39,045 nucleotides of DNA, from NCBI GenBank assembly GCA_002711415.1, contig PARI01000028.1, forward strand, positions 13,844-52,888. The letters run 5' to 3'. The notes below the pieces were generated by a model, which saw nothing but the letters and a program-made list of their open reading frames with translations, did no database searches and was not told the origin of the DNA. Of the stretch, positions 16,221 through 25,492 are shown piece by piece. A program made the translations under genes and the position numbers. The stretch is from Phycisphaerae bacterium. Lineage in GTDB: Bacteria; Planctomycetota; Phycisphaerae; Phycisphaerales; SM1A02. The first letter of the stretch is position 1; every line of letters starts with the position of its first letter.

Positions 16221-17213
16221 ATGAAACTCGGCGTGATGGCAGCACTGTTCGCGGGACGGGAGTTCGAGGACGTCCTGGCTTATTGTGCCGAAAGTGGTCT
16301 CGAAGCGATCGAGATCCCGGTCGGCGCCTATCCTGGCAAGCCCTTCTTCGAGCCGGCTCGCGTACTCGCTTCGAAGAAGAAGCAGGACACGATCAAGTCG
16401 ATGCTCAAGGAATACGGGCTCGAGCTGAGCGGCCTGGCGGTGCACGGAAACCCGGTCCACCCGAGCAAGAAGATCGCGAGGGAGCATCACGAGGCGTTCG
16501 AGACCGCCGTCAAGCTGTGTCCAAAGCTCGGCACTACGACGGTCATCACGTTCTCCGGCTGTCCCGGTGGTTCGCGGTCTGACAAGACTCCCAACTGGGT
16601 GACCTGTCCCTGGCCTCCTGATTACAGCGACATCCTCGACTACCAGTGGAATGACGTCCTGGTTCCCTACTGGGCCAAGCAGGCGAAGCTGGTCAAGCGT
16701 CACGGGGTCCGCGTCGCATGGGAGGCCCATCCCGGCTTCACCGTCTACAACCCGGACACGATCATCAGGATGTCCAAGGCTGCGATGAAGGCCTCCGGCC
16801 TCAAGGGCAAGCCGGTCCTCGGCGCGAACCTGGATCCCTCGCACTTCTTCTGGCAGGGCATCGACCCGATCCTGGCGGCCCGTGAGCTGGGCGAGGCGGG
16901 CCTGCTCTTCTACGTGCATGCCAAGGACACCGAGCTGGATCGATACCAGGGGCCCATCAACGGTTATCTCGACGCTCGGCACTACACCGATCTGACCAAC
17001 CGCTCCTGGAATTTCAGGACCTGCGGTTGGGGTCATGGCCATGACTTCTGGAAGCCGTTCGTATCACAGCTGAGGCGCTACGGATACGACGGTGTCCTGA
17101 GCATCGAGCACGAGGATTCGCTCATGTCGATCGACGAGGGGCTCCAGCGGGCGATCGACTTCCTCAGCGAAGCGATCATCTACGAGCCACCGGCCGAACC
17201 CTGGTGGACCTGA
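16221..17213 (+). CDS. Sugar phosphate isomerase/epimerase-type TIM-barrel protein
   Basis: The 330-residue protein is of the xylose-isomerase-like TIM-barrel family (AP endonuclease 2 superfamily). Candidate divalent-metal ligands sit at the expected strand ends: E in the WEAHPGF stretch (about 174), D and H in NLDPSHFFWQG (about 208-212), H in YVHAKDTEL (about 233) and E in SIEHED (about 296). Such enzymes isomerise or epimerise sugars and inositols; the substrate is unknown. AGGAGGA at 16207-16213 lies 7 nt before ATG 16221 and decides the start. The frame is open upstream to 16170 but that part overlaps the promoter region. The gene is divergent from the haem-motif protein and ends 25 bp from the convergent glutamate dehydrogenase. 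Confidence 0.85.
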   Translation: MKLGVMAALFAGREFEDVLAYCAESGLEAIEIPVGAYPGKPFFEPARVLASKKKQDTIKSMLKEYGLELSGLAVHGNPVHPSKKIAREHHEAFETAVKLCPKLGTTTVITFSGCPGGSRSDKTPNWVTCPWPPDYSDILDYQWNDVLVPYWAKQAKLVKRHGVRVAWEAHPGFTVYNPDTIIRMSKAAMKASGLKGKPVLGANLDPSHFFWQGIDPILAARELGEAGLLFYVHAKDTELDRYQGPINGYLDARHYTDLTNRSWNFRTCGWGHGHDFWKPFVSQLRRYGYDGVLSIEHEDSLMSIDEGLQRAIDFLSEAIIYEPPAEPWWT

Positions 17214-17238
17214 GTCCCGCCGACAGATCAAGGCACGT

Positions 17239-20184
17239 TCAGATGTCCTGCATGGCCGCCCGGATGCCGCCTCGAGCAAGCAGCGTGGCGACCCGTTCCT
17301 TGTCGTGAAGGTTCGAGTTGAGCACCGCCTCGACCAGGTCGCAGTTCTCCTGCCTCTTGCGCAGGTAGTCCAGGGCGAGTTTCGAGAGCGTCTGGCTGTT
17401 GAGGTCCTCGAGGAAGCCGATGCCCTCCCTGTAGGCGATCCCTGCAGAGAGGCTGTACGCGATGATCGAGTCGAGGTACTTCTTCGGCAGCGTGTAGAGC
17501 GTCTGCTCCGCCTCGTCCACGAGCACCTCGGGCATGTGCTCCGCGACGAGCGCATTGGCGAGGATCCGATCGGTCTCGGACCAGGATGAGATCGATTCCT
17601 CGATCGACACGGCCGCATCGTTGATGACCCGGCTGAGCTGCACGCTGGTCTCGGGAAGCGGGATCTCCGGATGTCTCTTCTGCTCGCCCATCAGGAGGAT
17701 GGCCTCGAGCTTGGCGAGGCTGCGCAGCTTCTGGAGGACCTGCTCGACGAATGTCTCCTTGATCTGGAGGAAGCGGGTTTCATCAAGCAGCATGCAGGCG
17801 GCGATCTCGTAGCTGGAGCAGATGACCCCGCACTTGTTGGCGGAGGAGTCCTTGATGATCAGCACGCCATGATTGCTCAGCTCGGCCCTGGCCTCGGGCG
17901 TGAGAAAGAGGTTGGCGCCCTCGACGATCACCTTGGACGACGGGGTGCCGTCCTCCTGGAGAAACTCTCGCCAGTTGTTGGCATGGATCGTCGCCGGCCG
18001 GCCGCCGGCGGGCACGAACGCATCCGCGTAGACCCTGTTGTGCATCGTGTTGCGCTGTTGCACGCCCTCGGGCTCCTCCGTTCCGATGAGCCGTCCGTTC
18101 GGCGAGAGCTTCGAGGAATCGAACTCCATGATCGGGAGTTCCTTCTTCACGAGCCTCAGCAGTTCATCGTAGTCCAGCCCGGCTGGATCCTCGCACGTGC
18201 CGCTTCCATCGGCGATGCCGATGATCTTGGCGTTCTCCCCGTACTCGCGGTGGAGGATCTTGATCATGTTGCCCGCCACGTCACCATCCGGGCCACCGGT
18301 GATCTTGATCGTGAACGGCTGCGTATCAGGGTTGATGCCGATATGCCGCAGGGCCACGTCGAGGAAGACGTTCACACCCTCGCTCGTCACGCCATAGACC
18401 TTGTGGTTGATCCCGGCTCCCGGCTTGCTGCTGATGAACGCCGACGGGATGGCGTACCCACGATGCTGGGCGCGATCAGCGATCCACTCGATGTGCTGCG
18501 GGGTGATGTTCTCATCGGGTCCGAGGTAGAGCAGTTCCTCCTGTCCGAATCGGTCGACGATGGCCGCCCGTGTCGCCTGGTCCGGGGTGATCAGGTCGAG
18601 GATCGAGTCGACGAAGGCCTTGACGCTCCTGGTGACATCCACGTTGGGGCGCAGGAGGATCGCCGCCTTGGCGCCACCTTCGGGAATGTCCTTGTTCTTC
18701 AACTGCTGGGCGAATGCAAGACCGTAGGCCTCGTCGTAGAGTCGTTCGACCTCGCGGCCGTGCTGTTCCTCGCCGAAGGTCCGGATCACGCGGAGGCCTC
18801 CGCGGGCGATGTCCCTGAACCTCACATGGAATCCATCGAAGCCACGGCCGTGCACGAAGAAGACACCGTAGGGAATCTCGGTCCTGGTCTCAGTCCTCAG
18901 TATTGCCGGGTCGATCCGGAACGACAGGGCGAATCGATCCTTCAGGTAGTAGTTGGTCCTGTAGGTCGCCTCGACCGCCTTGAGGATCCTGTGGAGGACG
19001 ATCCGACCGTTCTCCGAGTTGGAGCGTCTCTCGATCGTGTCGTGCAGTTCCCTCGCAGCCTCGATGAACTCGACCTCGCCCATCGGGCTGGCCGGGTTGA
19101 ACCTCGACTCGAACAGCTTGACGATCTCCAATGCCTGCTCCATCGACCGCTCGATCTCCAGGCGGATCCTCGATCGGGTGAAGGCGTAGGGGTTCTCCTG
19201 GTTCAGCACGTGGTGGACCAGGTTGCTCAGGGCGATCAGACACTCGGCCCGCCGGAGTTCAAGCCCCTCGTGGTGACCGGCAAGGTCCAGTGACCGCACG
19301 TCAACCCACTTGATCCTGGTGAGGTCCTCGGCCACCTTCGTCCAGAGTTCACCGGTCGAGTCGATCGCGACACCGCCGGGGGCCTGGGCCACGAATCCGA
19401 CGATCGTGATCGATCCGTATCCCGGGTCCTCGATCATGTCCAGGTAGGCGCGGTCGATGTTGATCTTGTAGCGGCTCAGCAGGATGGCGGCCCGTTCGAG
19501 CATCGACCTGGTGGAGGCGTTGCCGACGGTGATGGTGATCCTGCTCTGGTTGGGATTCTCCTCGGGCTCGATGCACACTCGGGCGCCATCGGTTCGCGAG
19601 ATCGCCATGAAGTCGTCGTGATGCCTGCAGATGCGCAGTGGCGTGAGCGTCTGGACGTAGTCCGCCGTGCAGCAGGCGAAGAAGTTCCGGATCTCCTGCT
19701 CGGACCAGTGCGGTCGTTCCGTGGCGGCGTACTGGATCGTCTGTTCGAGCTTGGCCGCCTGCTCGGGATCGTTCGGATCAAATGGTTCGTGGTATCCGAA
19801 GCGGAACGTGTCGAGGATCAACTGCTTGTCCGCCGTCGTGTGGATCTTCGCGGCTCGAAGTGGACGATCTTCAGGAAGCGAGGCGACCATCTCCGCCAGC
19901 ACGCCCGGGTAGTTGGTCGGCCTGATGCAGGTCCACTGGTCACCGTCCTCGCTTCGCAGCGTCATCTCAAGGGGCTGCCCCGATGCCTGCGCCGCGATGA
20001 TTGCCCGAAGGTGACTCAACTGCGTTTCATGATCGGTGTCCTGGAAGTACATCTTCGGCATCTGGGACAGGAACCATGGCACGACCGACTCGGCCTTGTC
20101 ACGGAAGCTCTGGGCCAGTTCGCCGATGAGGCTGTCACCCTGCGGCAGTTCAGCGTGATCTGTTTTCTTGGTTTCCAAGGACAT
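17239..20184 (-). CDS. Large NAD-type glutamate dehydrogenase
   Basis: The protein of 981 residues fits the large (about 110-kDa) class of NAD-dependent glutamate dehydrogenases, which deaminate glutamate to 2-oxoglutarate. The N-terminal 450 residues contain regulatory ACT-like segments (for example the RITITVGNAS strand near 216). The catalytic domain follows, with PEGGAKAAILLRP near 510 carrying the candidate catalytic lysine. A Rossmann domain follows (KITGGPDGDVAGNMIKI near 647). The VIVEGANLFLTPEAR stretch near 765 and the SSANKCGV stretch are typical. AGGA lies 5-6 nt before the ATG. It is a single-gene unit, divergent from ribF across 162 bp in which I see no other gene. The direction in vivo is probably catabolic, as for this class. 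Confidence 0.9.
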   Translation of the reverse strand: MSLETKKTDHAELPQGDSLIGELAQSFRDKAESVVPWFLSQMPKMYFQDTDHETQLSHLRAIIAAQASGQPLEMTLRSEDGDQWTCIRPTNYPGVLAEMVASLPEDRPLRAAKIHTTADKQLILDTFRFGYHEPFDPNDPEQAAKLEQTIQYAATERPHWSEQEIRNFFACCTADYVQTLTPLRICRHHDDFMAISRTDGARVCIEPEENPNQSRITITVGNASTRSMLERAAILLSRYKINIDRAYLDMIEDPGYGSITIVGFVAQAPGGVAIDSTGELWTKVAEDLTRIKWVDVRSLDLAGHHEGLELRRAECLIALSNLVHHVLNQENPYAFTRSRIRLEIERSMEQALEIVKLFESRFNPASPMGEVEFIEAARELHDTIERRSNSENGRIVLHRILKAVEATYRTNYYLKDRFALSFRIDPAILRTETRTEIPYGVFFVHGRGFDGFHVRFRDIARGGLRVIRTFGEEQHGREVERLYDEAYGLAFAQQLKNKDIPEGGAKAAILLRPNVDVTRSVKAFVDSILDLITPDQATRAAIVDRFGQEELLYLGPDENITPQHIEWIADRAQHRGYAIPSAFISSKPGAGINHKVYGVTSEGVNVFLDVALRHIGINPDTQPFTIKITGGPDGDVAGNMIKILHREYGENAKIIGIADGSGTCEDPAGLDYDELLRLVKKELPIMEFDSSKLSPNGRLIGTEEPEGVQQRNTMHNRVYADAFVPAGGRPATIHANNWREFLQEDGTPSSKVIVEGANLFLTPEARAELSNHGVLIIKDSSANKCGVICSSYEIAACMLLDETRFLQIKETFVEQVLQKLRSLAKLEAILLMGEQKRHPEIPLPETSVQLSRVINDAAVSIEESISSWSETDRILANALVAEHMPEVLVDEAEQTLYTLPKKYLDSIIAYSLSAGIAYREGIGFLEDLNSQTLSKLALDYLRKRQENCDLVEAVLNSNLHDKERVATLLARGGIRAAMQDI

Positions 20185-20299
20185 TCATCCTAATAGTGAC
20201 CGCCAAATGCACCTGATTCAAGCACAACGGGTCATGAATCACACCATCCCAGTTCCGACGCTCGATCCCTGTCGATTACCGGGTCACTCCGGGGCCGAC

Positions 20300-20328
20300 T
20301 TGGACCTCTGGACCGTGCAGGATATCGT
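20300..20328 (+). promoter_or_regulatory. Candidate promoter TTGGAC-N17-TATCGT for ribF-nrnA
   Basis: TTGGAC (20300-20305) and TATCGT (20323-20328) are 17 nt apart. Transcription would start about 12 nt before ATG 20347, leaving GGAG (20337-20340) in a very short leader. The spacing is good but the -10 match is moderate. Confidence 0.4.
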
Positions 20329-20346
20329 CTTTGGCCGGAGACACCC

Positions 20347-21255
20347 ATGAACGTGGTCACAATCGGCAATTTCGACGGGGTCCACCAGGGCCATCGCCAT
20401 CTTCTCCGGCAGTGCCGGAAACGGGCCGGAACCGGTGGATCCGTGATCGTGGTCACCTTCGAGCCACATCCGTCGGTCATCCTTGATCCCGATAACGTCC
20501 GTGGATCCCTCAGCAGCGTGGAGGACAGGCGGGACTGGCTTGCTGATGCGGGGGCCGACCAGGTCGTGGTTATCCAGACCACGAAGGAACTGCTGCAGCA
20601 GGCACCTCGGGAGTTCCTCCGTACGACACTGCACCCACTGGATCCCGGCCTGTTGATGGAAGGCCCGGATTTTCGCTTCGGCTTCAAGCGAAGCGGGGAT
20701 CTCCAGACACTTCGTGAAGATGGTCACGAGAATGGATACGAGGTCGAGATCATCCAGAAACTGCACGAAGGCATGGATGACCAGGAGGAGGTCATCTCGA
20801 GTACGAGGATCAGGTCGCTGCTTGAATCCGGGGAAGTCCAGCAGGCCTGTGTCATGCTCGGAAGGCCCTACACGATCCGCGGGCGTGTCATTCAGGGGGC
20901 CCGGCGAGGCAGGGAACTCGGATATCCCACAGCGAACATCGATCACGGCCGGATGCAGCTTCCCGGTCCCGGGGTCTACTGCGGGATGGTCGACCTTCCA
21001 AGCGGGGATCGATGCGTTGGCGCCCTCAGCGTGGGGACCAACCCCACCTTCGGAGAGGATCCGCTGCGTTGCGAGGCCCACCTGCTCGACGTTGATCTTC
21101 CGATCGACGACTATGGGTGGAACATCCGGGTCGGATTCGAGCGGATGATCCGTTGCCAGGAGGTCTTCCAGGATGGAGAATCTCTCGTCCGGCAGATCCA
21201 TCAGGACATCGAGATGATCCGATCATGGACACAGGAGGTTCACCCGGGCCGATGA
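20347..21255 (+). CDS. ribF: Bifunctional riboflavin kinase / FAD synthetase RibF
   Basis: RibF phosphorylates riboflavin to FMN and adenylates FMN to FAD. The 302-residue protein begins with the nucleotidyltransferase motif GNFDGVHQGHR (7-17) and has the ISSTRIR signature near 155, both of the FAD synthetase half. The kinase half starts near 175 and contains GRELGYPTAN (about 196-205), the flavokinase signature, and VGTNPTFG. GGAG lies about 6 nt before the ATG. The downstream nrnA gene overlaps by four bases. A ribF-nrnA neighbourhood is common in bacteria, where both often sit with truB and rbfA, but those genes are not in this window. Confidence 0.95.
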   Translation: MNVVTIGNFDGVHQGHRHLLRQCRKRAGTGGSVIVVTFEPHPSVILDPDNVRGSLSSVEDRRDWLADAGADQVVVIQTTKELLQQAPREFLRTTLHPLDPGLLMEGPDFRFGFKRSGDLQTLREDGHENGYEVEIIQKLHEGMDDQEEVISSTRIRSLLESGEVQQACVMLGRPYTIRGRVIQGARRGRELGYPTANIDHGRMQLPGPGVYCGMVDLPSGDRCVGALSVGTNPTFGEDPLRCEAHLLDVDLPIDDYGWNIRVGFERMIRCQEVFQDGESLVRQIHQDIEMIRSWTQEVHPGR

Positions 21256-22286
21256 GCCAGTACAGGACCAACATCTCGGTTGATGCGATCGTCGACAGGC
21301 TCACCTCGGCCTCGTCGATCCTCATATCGACCCATGCCAAGCCCGATGGCGATGCGATGGGTTCGATGCTCGCCCTGGCCCGCGGCCTGAGGCAGAAGGG
21401 GCTCGCTTCGAGCATCCACGTCACGGGTCCGATTGAACCGAACCTGCTGATGCTCGCGGCGGACGTCGACCTGAACGTCATGCCTGGACAGATGCCGGCC
21501 GACACGATCGACCTGTCAGTGATCCTCGATACCGGAGCCTGGGGGCAACTGCCCGATCTCGGTGCGTGGCTCAGGGGACGAGAGGACCAGGTCATCGTGA
21601 TCGACCATCACAGTCGAGGCGATGTCGAGATCGCTTCCAGCAGGCTCGTCGACAGTACCGCGGCATCGACCACCCAGGTCCTGCTTCCGGTCCTGGAGGC
21701 GATGGGCTGCAACATCCACGAGGGTGGCGCCGATGGATCGGGGTCGATCGCCGAAGCGCTCTTCGTGGGCCTGGCCACGGACACCGGCTGGTTCAGGTTC
21801 TCAAACGCCGATGCCGAGGCCTTCAGGATCGCCAGCACCCTCCTGGAAGGCGGGTTGGACAAGAGCCGTCTCTACAGGATGATCGAGGAGAACCACCGCC
21901 CGGCCCGCTTGGCGTTGACGGCCCGGGCGATCGAATCAATCGAGTTTCTCCAGAACGGTGCCATCGCCCTGATGCGTCTGCGCCCGGATGACTTCGAGGA
22001 CACCGGGGGATCCCTGGAGGATCTCAACGGCGTCGTCAATGAACCGATGGCGATCGGAACCGTGGAGATGTCGATCCTCCTGACGCAGGTCGAGCAGGGG
22101 CTGACCAAGGCGAGCTTCAGGTCGAAGCCTCCCCGCGGTGGTTCGGCTGCGATGGACGTGAACGTCTTCGCCGGTCGGTTCGGTGGTGGTGGGCATGTTC
22201 ATGCCGCCGGCGCACGGTTCCAGTGCGATATCGACGAGGCGGCGGGAGCGATCACCCGTTCTCTTGAAGAGGATCCTCTGTCGTAG
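21252..22286 (+). CDS. nrnA: DHH/DHHA1 phosphoesterase, NrnA-like nanoRNase or pAp phosphatase
   Basis: The 344-residue protein has the DHH-family motifs in order: STHAKPDGDAMGS (about 28-40), a DTG segment near 97, the DHH triad in VIDHHSRGD near 118, and the DHHA1 motif GGGGHVHAAGARF near 314. NrnA-type enzymes degrade 2-5 nt RNA oligomers and can dephosphorylate pAp; both are Mn-dependent and cytosolic. ATG 21252 overlaps the ribF stop (ATGA) and is chosen over the upstream in-frame ATG, which would overlap ribF by 139 bp. The 3' end overlaps the convergent lipoprotein gene by 35 bp. Confidence 0.9.
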   Translation: MSQYRTNISVDAIVDRLTSASSILISTHAKPDGDAMGSMLALARGLRQKGLASSIHVTGPIEPNLLMLAADVDLNVMPGQMPADTIDLSVILDTGAWGQLPDLGAWLRGREDQVIVIDHHSRGDVEIASSRLVDSTAASTTQVLLPVLEAMGCNIHEGGADGSGSIAEALFVGLATDTGWFRFSNADAEAFRIASTLLEGGLDKSRLYRMIEENHRPARLALTARAIESIEFLQNGAIALMRLRPDDFEDTGGSLEDLNGVVNEPMAIGTVEMSILLTQVEQGLTKASFRSKPPRGGSAAMDVNVFAGRFGGGGHVHAAGARFQCDIDEAAGAITRSLEEDPLS

Positions 22287-22611
22287 TCGTATCCGGCGGA
22301 TGCACCGGGGCGTCGACACCGGTGATGTCATAGCCGAGTTTCCCGACCGATTCGAGAATGGCTCCCGAGATCGATGGATTGTCGGCGAGGATGACGGCTG
22401 AACGTCGGTCAAGATCGACCTGGCAGTCATTGACCCCTTCGATCTCGTTCACCTCCAGCGTGATCGCATCGACGCAGCCACTGCAATGCATGCCCTTGAT
22501 GACGTAGACGAGTTCCACCGGCTGGCTCTTGGGAGGGGCCTCCCCGGCGCAGCCGAGACATGCGAGCATCCAAGTGCCGGCAAGGATGATGACGTGATCG
22601 ATCCGGGTCAT
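22252..22611 (-). CDS. Small lipoprotein with a heavy-metal-associated (HMA) domain
   Basis: The 119-residue protein starts with a hydrophobic signal ending LGC near residue 20, suggesting lipidation, and continues with a short proline-rich linker. The rest is an HMA fold with the copper-type motif GMHCSGC (about 43-49) and the usual end-strand pattern (LESVGKLGYDI). Such domains bind Cu(I) or similar soft metals, here probably in the periplasm. ATG 22611 overlaps the DUF1501 stop by four bases (ATGA), so it is the last gene of the run starting at 27304. Its 3' end overlaps nrnA by 35 bp. An extracytoplasmic metal-binding role, possibly serving the secreted DUF1501/DUF1800 proteins, is an inference. 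Confidence 0.8.
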   Translation of the reverse strand: MTRIDHVIILAGTWMLACLGCAGEAPPKSQPVELVYVIKGMHCSGCVDAITLEVNEIEGVNDCQVDLDRRSAVILADNPSISGAILESVGKLGYDITGVDAPVHPPDTTTTEDPLQENG

Positions 22612-23918
22612 GCCAGCCCGTCCTTGAGCACGTTCACCGGCTTGTAGGTTCCGCGGAGGATCTCCTTGGATGGAGCCTTGAGCCACTGCTCGAGGATGCC
22701 CGCATAGACTCGCCTGAAGTCGAGTGTGAACTTCAGGTCACCATTGTCCAGGTCCGTCAGTGATGGGTGCACTCCGTGAAGGCCCGGTCGGACCATGTCG
22801 CCGACAAGGTACATCGGTGCGGCGGTGCCGTGATCGGTTCCGCTGGAGCCGTTCTGCCTGACACGCCTGCCGAACTCGCTGAACACCATCGTCAGGACGC
22901 GTCCATTGTTGCCCTGGGCCTTCATATCCTCGTGGAAGGCCTTCAGCGAGGCGGAGACCTGTCCAAGCAGGTTCTGATGGGTACCGACCTGTCCGGCATG
23001 CGTGTCGAAACCGCCGAGGCTGACGTAATAGACACGCGTCCGCATCTGGTCGCGGATCATTGCGCCGACCGTCTGCAATTGCTGCGCCAGTCGGTTCCGT
23101 GGGTAGTTGACCAGTGGTCGCTTGGCGACGGCCGCCCGGATCCGGTCCGAGGACAGTTGTGCATCGAGCGAGGTCCGCATCAGGAAGTCCATCTGGTTGT
23201 TCGACGGGACGGGCTCGAGCGAGCCGCTGCGCGTGATCCGGTGGTAGGGGTCCTCCAGAGCGGAGTTGAGGTTCTGCCCCTGCCACTTGAAGAACTCCTC
23301 GTTCTCGAAGCTGACCGGTTTCTGCTGGTCCCCGACCATCGCCAGAGGAGTCTCGCGACCGATGGAGACCCCGGATTCCGGGTCGGGTGTTCCCTTGCAG
23401 GTGCAGTCGAAGTACCGGCCGACCCATCCGTTGGTCCGGGTTCCGCTGTTGTTGGCGGTATGCCAGATGTCCATGGATGTGAAGTGGCTCCTGTTCGGAT
23501 TGGGGTAGCCGACTCCCTGGATGATCGCGGCGTTGCCGTCGTCCATCATCTCCTTGAACTCCGACATGGCCGGGTGGAGCCCGATGCCATCGGCCCCGTC
23601 GATCGACAATGCTGCGGCGTTGTTCCGGCTGCTGCCAGGGGCGCCGATCGCGATCGCGGGCCTGGCCTTGTAGTAGATGTCGCTGCCGTAGGGCACGACC
23701 GTGTTCAGGCCGTCGTTGCCTCCGCCGAGCTGGACGATCACGAGCACCTGGTCCTCAGGTACGCCTGCCTGGCTCGAGAGCATGGAGCCTTCCGGCATGA
23801 GCATGCCGGCGGCTGAGCGCTGGATGAACTGGGGCAGGGTGGCCGCCATCGAGGCGAGGGTGACACCCTGCTGCATGAAGAGTCGCCTGGAGTATGCGTG
23901 GTCCTGTGGTGTCGTCAT
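22608..23918 (-). CDS. DUF1501 family secreted protein
   Basis: The 436-residue protein is a DUF1501 member, a family related to sulfatases and alkaline phosphatases and abundant in planctomycetes. Near the N-terminus SRRLFMQQG (about 9-17), followed by a hydrophobic stretch, resembles a twin-arginine signal, so folding before export is likely. Family landmarks are VIVQLGGGNDGLNTVVP (about 57-73), the YYVSLGGFDTHAGQ stretch near 300 and the VFSEFGRRVRQNGSSGTDHGTA region near 347, which contains the DHG motif. ATG 23918 is chosen because it places the export signal at the N-terminus; the frame continues upstream with an unlikely sequence. It follows the DUF1800 gene by 28 nt. The function of the family is not established. 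Confidence 0.88.
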   Translation of the reverse strand: MTTPQDHAYSRRLFMQQGVTLASMAATLPQFIQRSAAGMLMPEGSMLSSQAGVPEDQVLVIVQLGGGNDGLNTVVPYGSDIYYKARPAIAIGAPGSSRNNAAALSIDGADGIGLHPAMSEFKEMMDDGNAAIIQGVGYPNPNRSHFTSMDIWHTANNSGTRTNGWVGRYFDCTCKGTPDPESGVSIGRETPLAMVGDQQKPVSFENEEFFKWQGQNLNSALEDPYHRITRSGSLEPVPSNNQMDFLMRTSLDAQLSSDRIRAAVAKRPLVNYPRNRLAQQLQTVGAMIRDQMRTRVYYVSLGGFDTHAGQVGTHQNLLGQVSASLKAFHEDMKAQGNNGRVLTMVFSEFGRRVRQNGSSGTDHGTAAPMYLVGDMVRPGLHGVHPSLTDLDNGDLKFTLDFRRVYAGILEQWLKAPSKEILRGTYKPVNVLKDGLA

Positions 23919-23946
23919 ATCGAAAGTCCCTCTGGAGGTCGAGGCG

Positions 23947-25452
23947 TCAGCAGAGCTGGTACTCCGGCATCGCGGCAATGAGGCAGAGGCAGGCGATCGC
24001 CTGGTCCGGTCCGAGCCGGTTCCCGTTGGATCGCACGAATGTGGTGAGTGACTCGACGCGTTCCGGATGTGGATTCGTGCCGAGGCAGAATTTCAGCAGG
24101 TAGGTGACCCCGGCATCGATCCGGTCGGTACCGTTGCCGTCCTGATCGAGGTGTTCCAGCAGGTGCATCGGGTCGTAGGGGATGTTGTCGGATTCCCAGG
24201 CCATCGTCTCCGGCCCCTGGCCGGTCAGCAGGTAGATCACGATGTTCTGACGGACGAACAGCGTCGAGGTGTTGATCCACGCCCGTCCACCGTCCCAGCC
24301 CTTGACGGTCGGTGGCTGGAAGAGGTTCTGGCCCATCAGGTCGCCTGCTCCGACCAGCGCGGTCATGCTCCGGTCGGAAGGGGTCCGCAGCGACCGGACG
24401 GTCTGAACCATCAGCTGGATGGGGCTCTTGATCAGGGCGCTGCGATTGGCGCGATCGTAGAAGTGCTCGCTCTTGAACAGGGTCGCCAGGACTGGCTTCA
24501 GGTGGTACTGGTTCTTGCGGAACTCGGCCGCGAGCCTCTGGATGAACTTTCGAGTGTTCGCATCCATGCCGTCGGGAAGGTCGTTGACGAAGAACTTGTA
24601 GAGCTTCAGGCATATGAACTCGCTGCAGGAGGTCCGCCCGAGAATGATCCGCAGGAGATCGTCCCCGTCGAATCGACCGGTCTTGCCGAGGACTCGCTTC
24701 ATCCCGTCGTCATGTTGGTTGCTGTTGAACACGAACTCGTCATCATCGAACGTGTATCCGGTGAGGGACCTGGCCGCCTCCTTGATGTCCGACTCGGTGT
24801 AGTCGTGCCCTTCGCCGAGGCAGAACAGTTCCATCAGTTCCCTGGCGAGGTTCTCGTTGGGTGAGCCCTTTCTGTTCTCGTTGTTGTCGAGGTACTCGAG
24901 CATCGCCGGATCACGGATGATCCACGAGACCAGGTCCGCGAAGTTGCCCGTTGCATGGGTCCTGAAGAGGTTGTTCTGCTGCAACATGTGCCAGCTGTCC
25001 TCGATCGTCCGGTAGCCGGTCGCGAAGTGTCCGTGCCAGAAGAGGGTCATCTTCTCCTCGAGAGGACGACCGGTCTCGATCATGCGCTTGAGCCACCATC
25101 GCTGCATCTGGGCAATCTGCCGTCGATCCTGTCGCTGTCTCTGCTGTCGTTGCTGGCGGAGCTGTTCCAATGCTCGCTCATCCCCGTTGCGGCGGGCCTG
25201 GAGTCCCAGCTGGCGTTCCATGTTGTTCGCGGGTCTCATGATGTCACTGTCGAACTGGTCCACGTCCAGTGGAAGTGGTCTCACCGCCTCCTCGTACTCG
25301 ACCAGGTACTCGATGGCACCATCCAGACCCATCTGGAGGACGGCCTGGACCTGGTCGGGCGTCCCCCCGAACCCCGCCCGGTTGAGCAGGTGTTGAGCCG
25401 CCCAGTAGTCGAACTCGGACTGCTTCAACGGTTTCAGGCTGGAGGTGGGCAT
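23947..25452 (-). CDS. DUF1800 family protein
   Basis: The 501-residue protein is a DUF1800 member, found next to DUF1501 genes in many planctomycetes and other bacteria. The N-terminal AAQHLLNRAGFGGTPDQV region and the FWHGHFATG motif near 150 are typical. The ENLARELMELFCLGEGHDYTESDI region and YTFDDDEF follow near 215-255. An RKFIQRLAAEFRKNQYHL stretch and the PPTVKGWDGGRAWINTST region near 375 mark the C-terminal half. I see no clear signal peptide from the chosen start, although partner DUF1501 proteins are exported. GGAG lies 7 nt before ATG 25452. Function unknown; adjacency suggests it acts with the DUF1501 protein. Confidence 0.88.
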   Translation of the reverse strand: MPTSSLKPLKQSEFDYWAAQHLLNRAGFGGTPDQVQAVLQMGLDGAIEYLVEYEEAVRPLPLDVDQFDSDIMRPANNMERQLGLQARRNGDERALEQLRQQRQQRQRQDRRQIAQMQRWWLKRMIETGRPLEEKMTLFWHGHFATGYRTIEDSWHMLQQNNLFRTHATGNFADLVSWIIRDPAMLEYLDNNENRKGSPNENLARELMELFCLGEGHDYTESDIKEAARSLTGYTFDDDEFVFNSNQHDDGMKRVLGKTGRFDGDDLLRIILGRTSCSEFICLKLYKFFVNDLPDGMDANTRKFIQRLAAEFRKNQYHLKPVLATLFKSEHFYDRANRSALIKSPIQLMVQTVRSLRTPSDRSMTALVGAGDLMGQNLFQPPTVKGWDGGRAWINTSTLFVRQNIVIYLLTGQGPETMAWESDNIPYDPMHLLEHLDQDGNGTDRIDAGVTYLLKFCLGTNPHPERVESLTTFVRSNGNRLGPDQAIACLCLIAAMPEYQLC

Positions 25453-25492
25453 CGAGGGTCTCCGCTGGATCGTTCGCTGTCGCCTTCCAGGC

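Noticed and set aside
17671-19293. Plus-strand open frame of 540 codons inside the glutamate dehydrogenase gene
   Set aside because: It is the mirror of a clearly conserved enzyme, rich in D, R, L and V as in antisense GC-rich DNA, with no promoter or ribosome-binding site.
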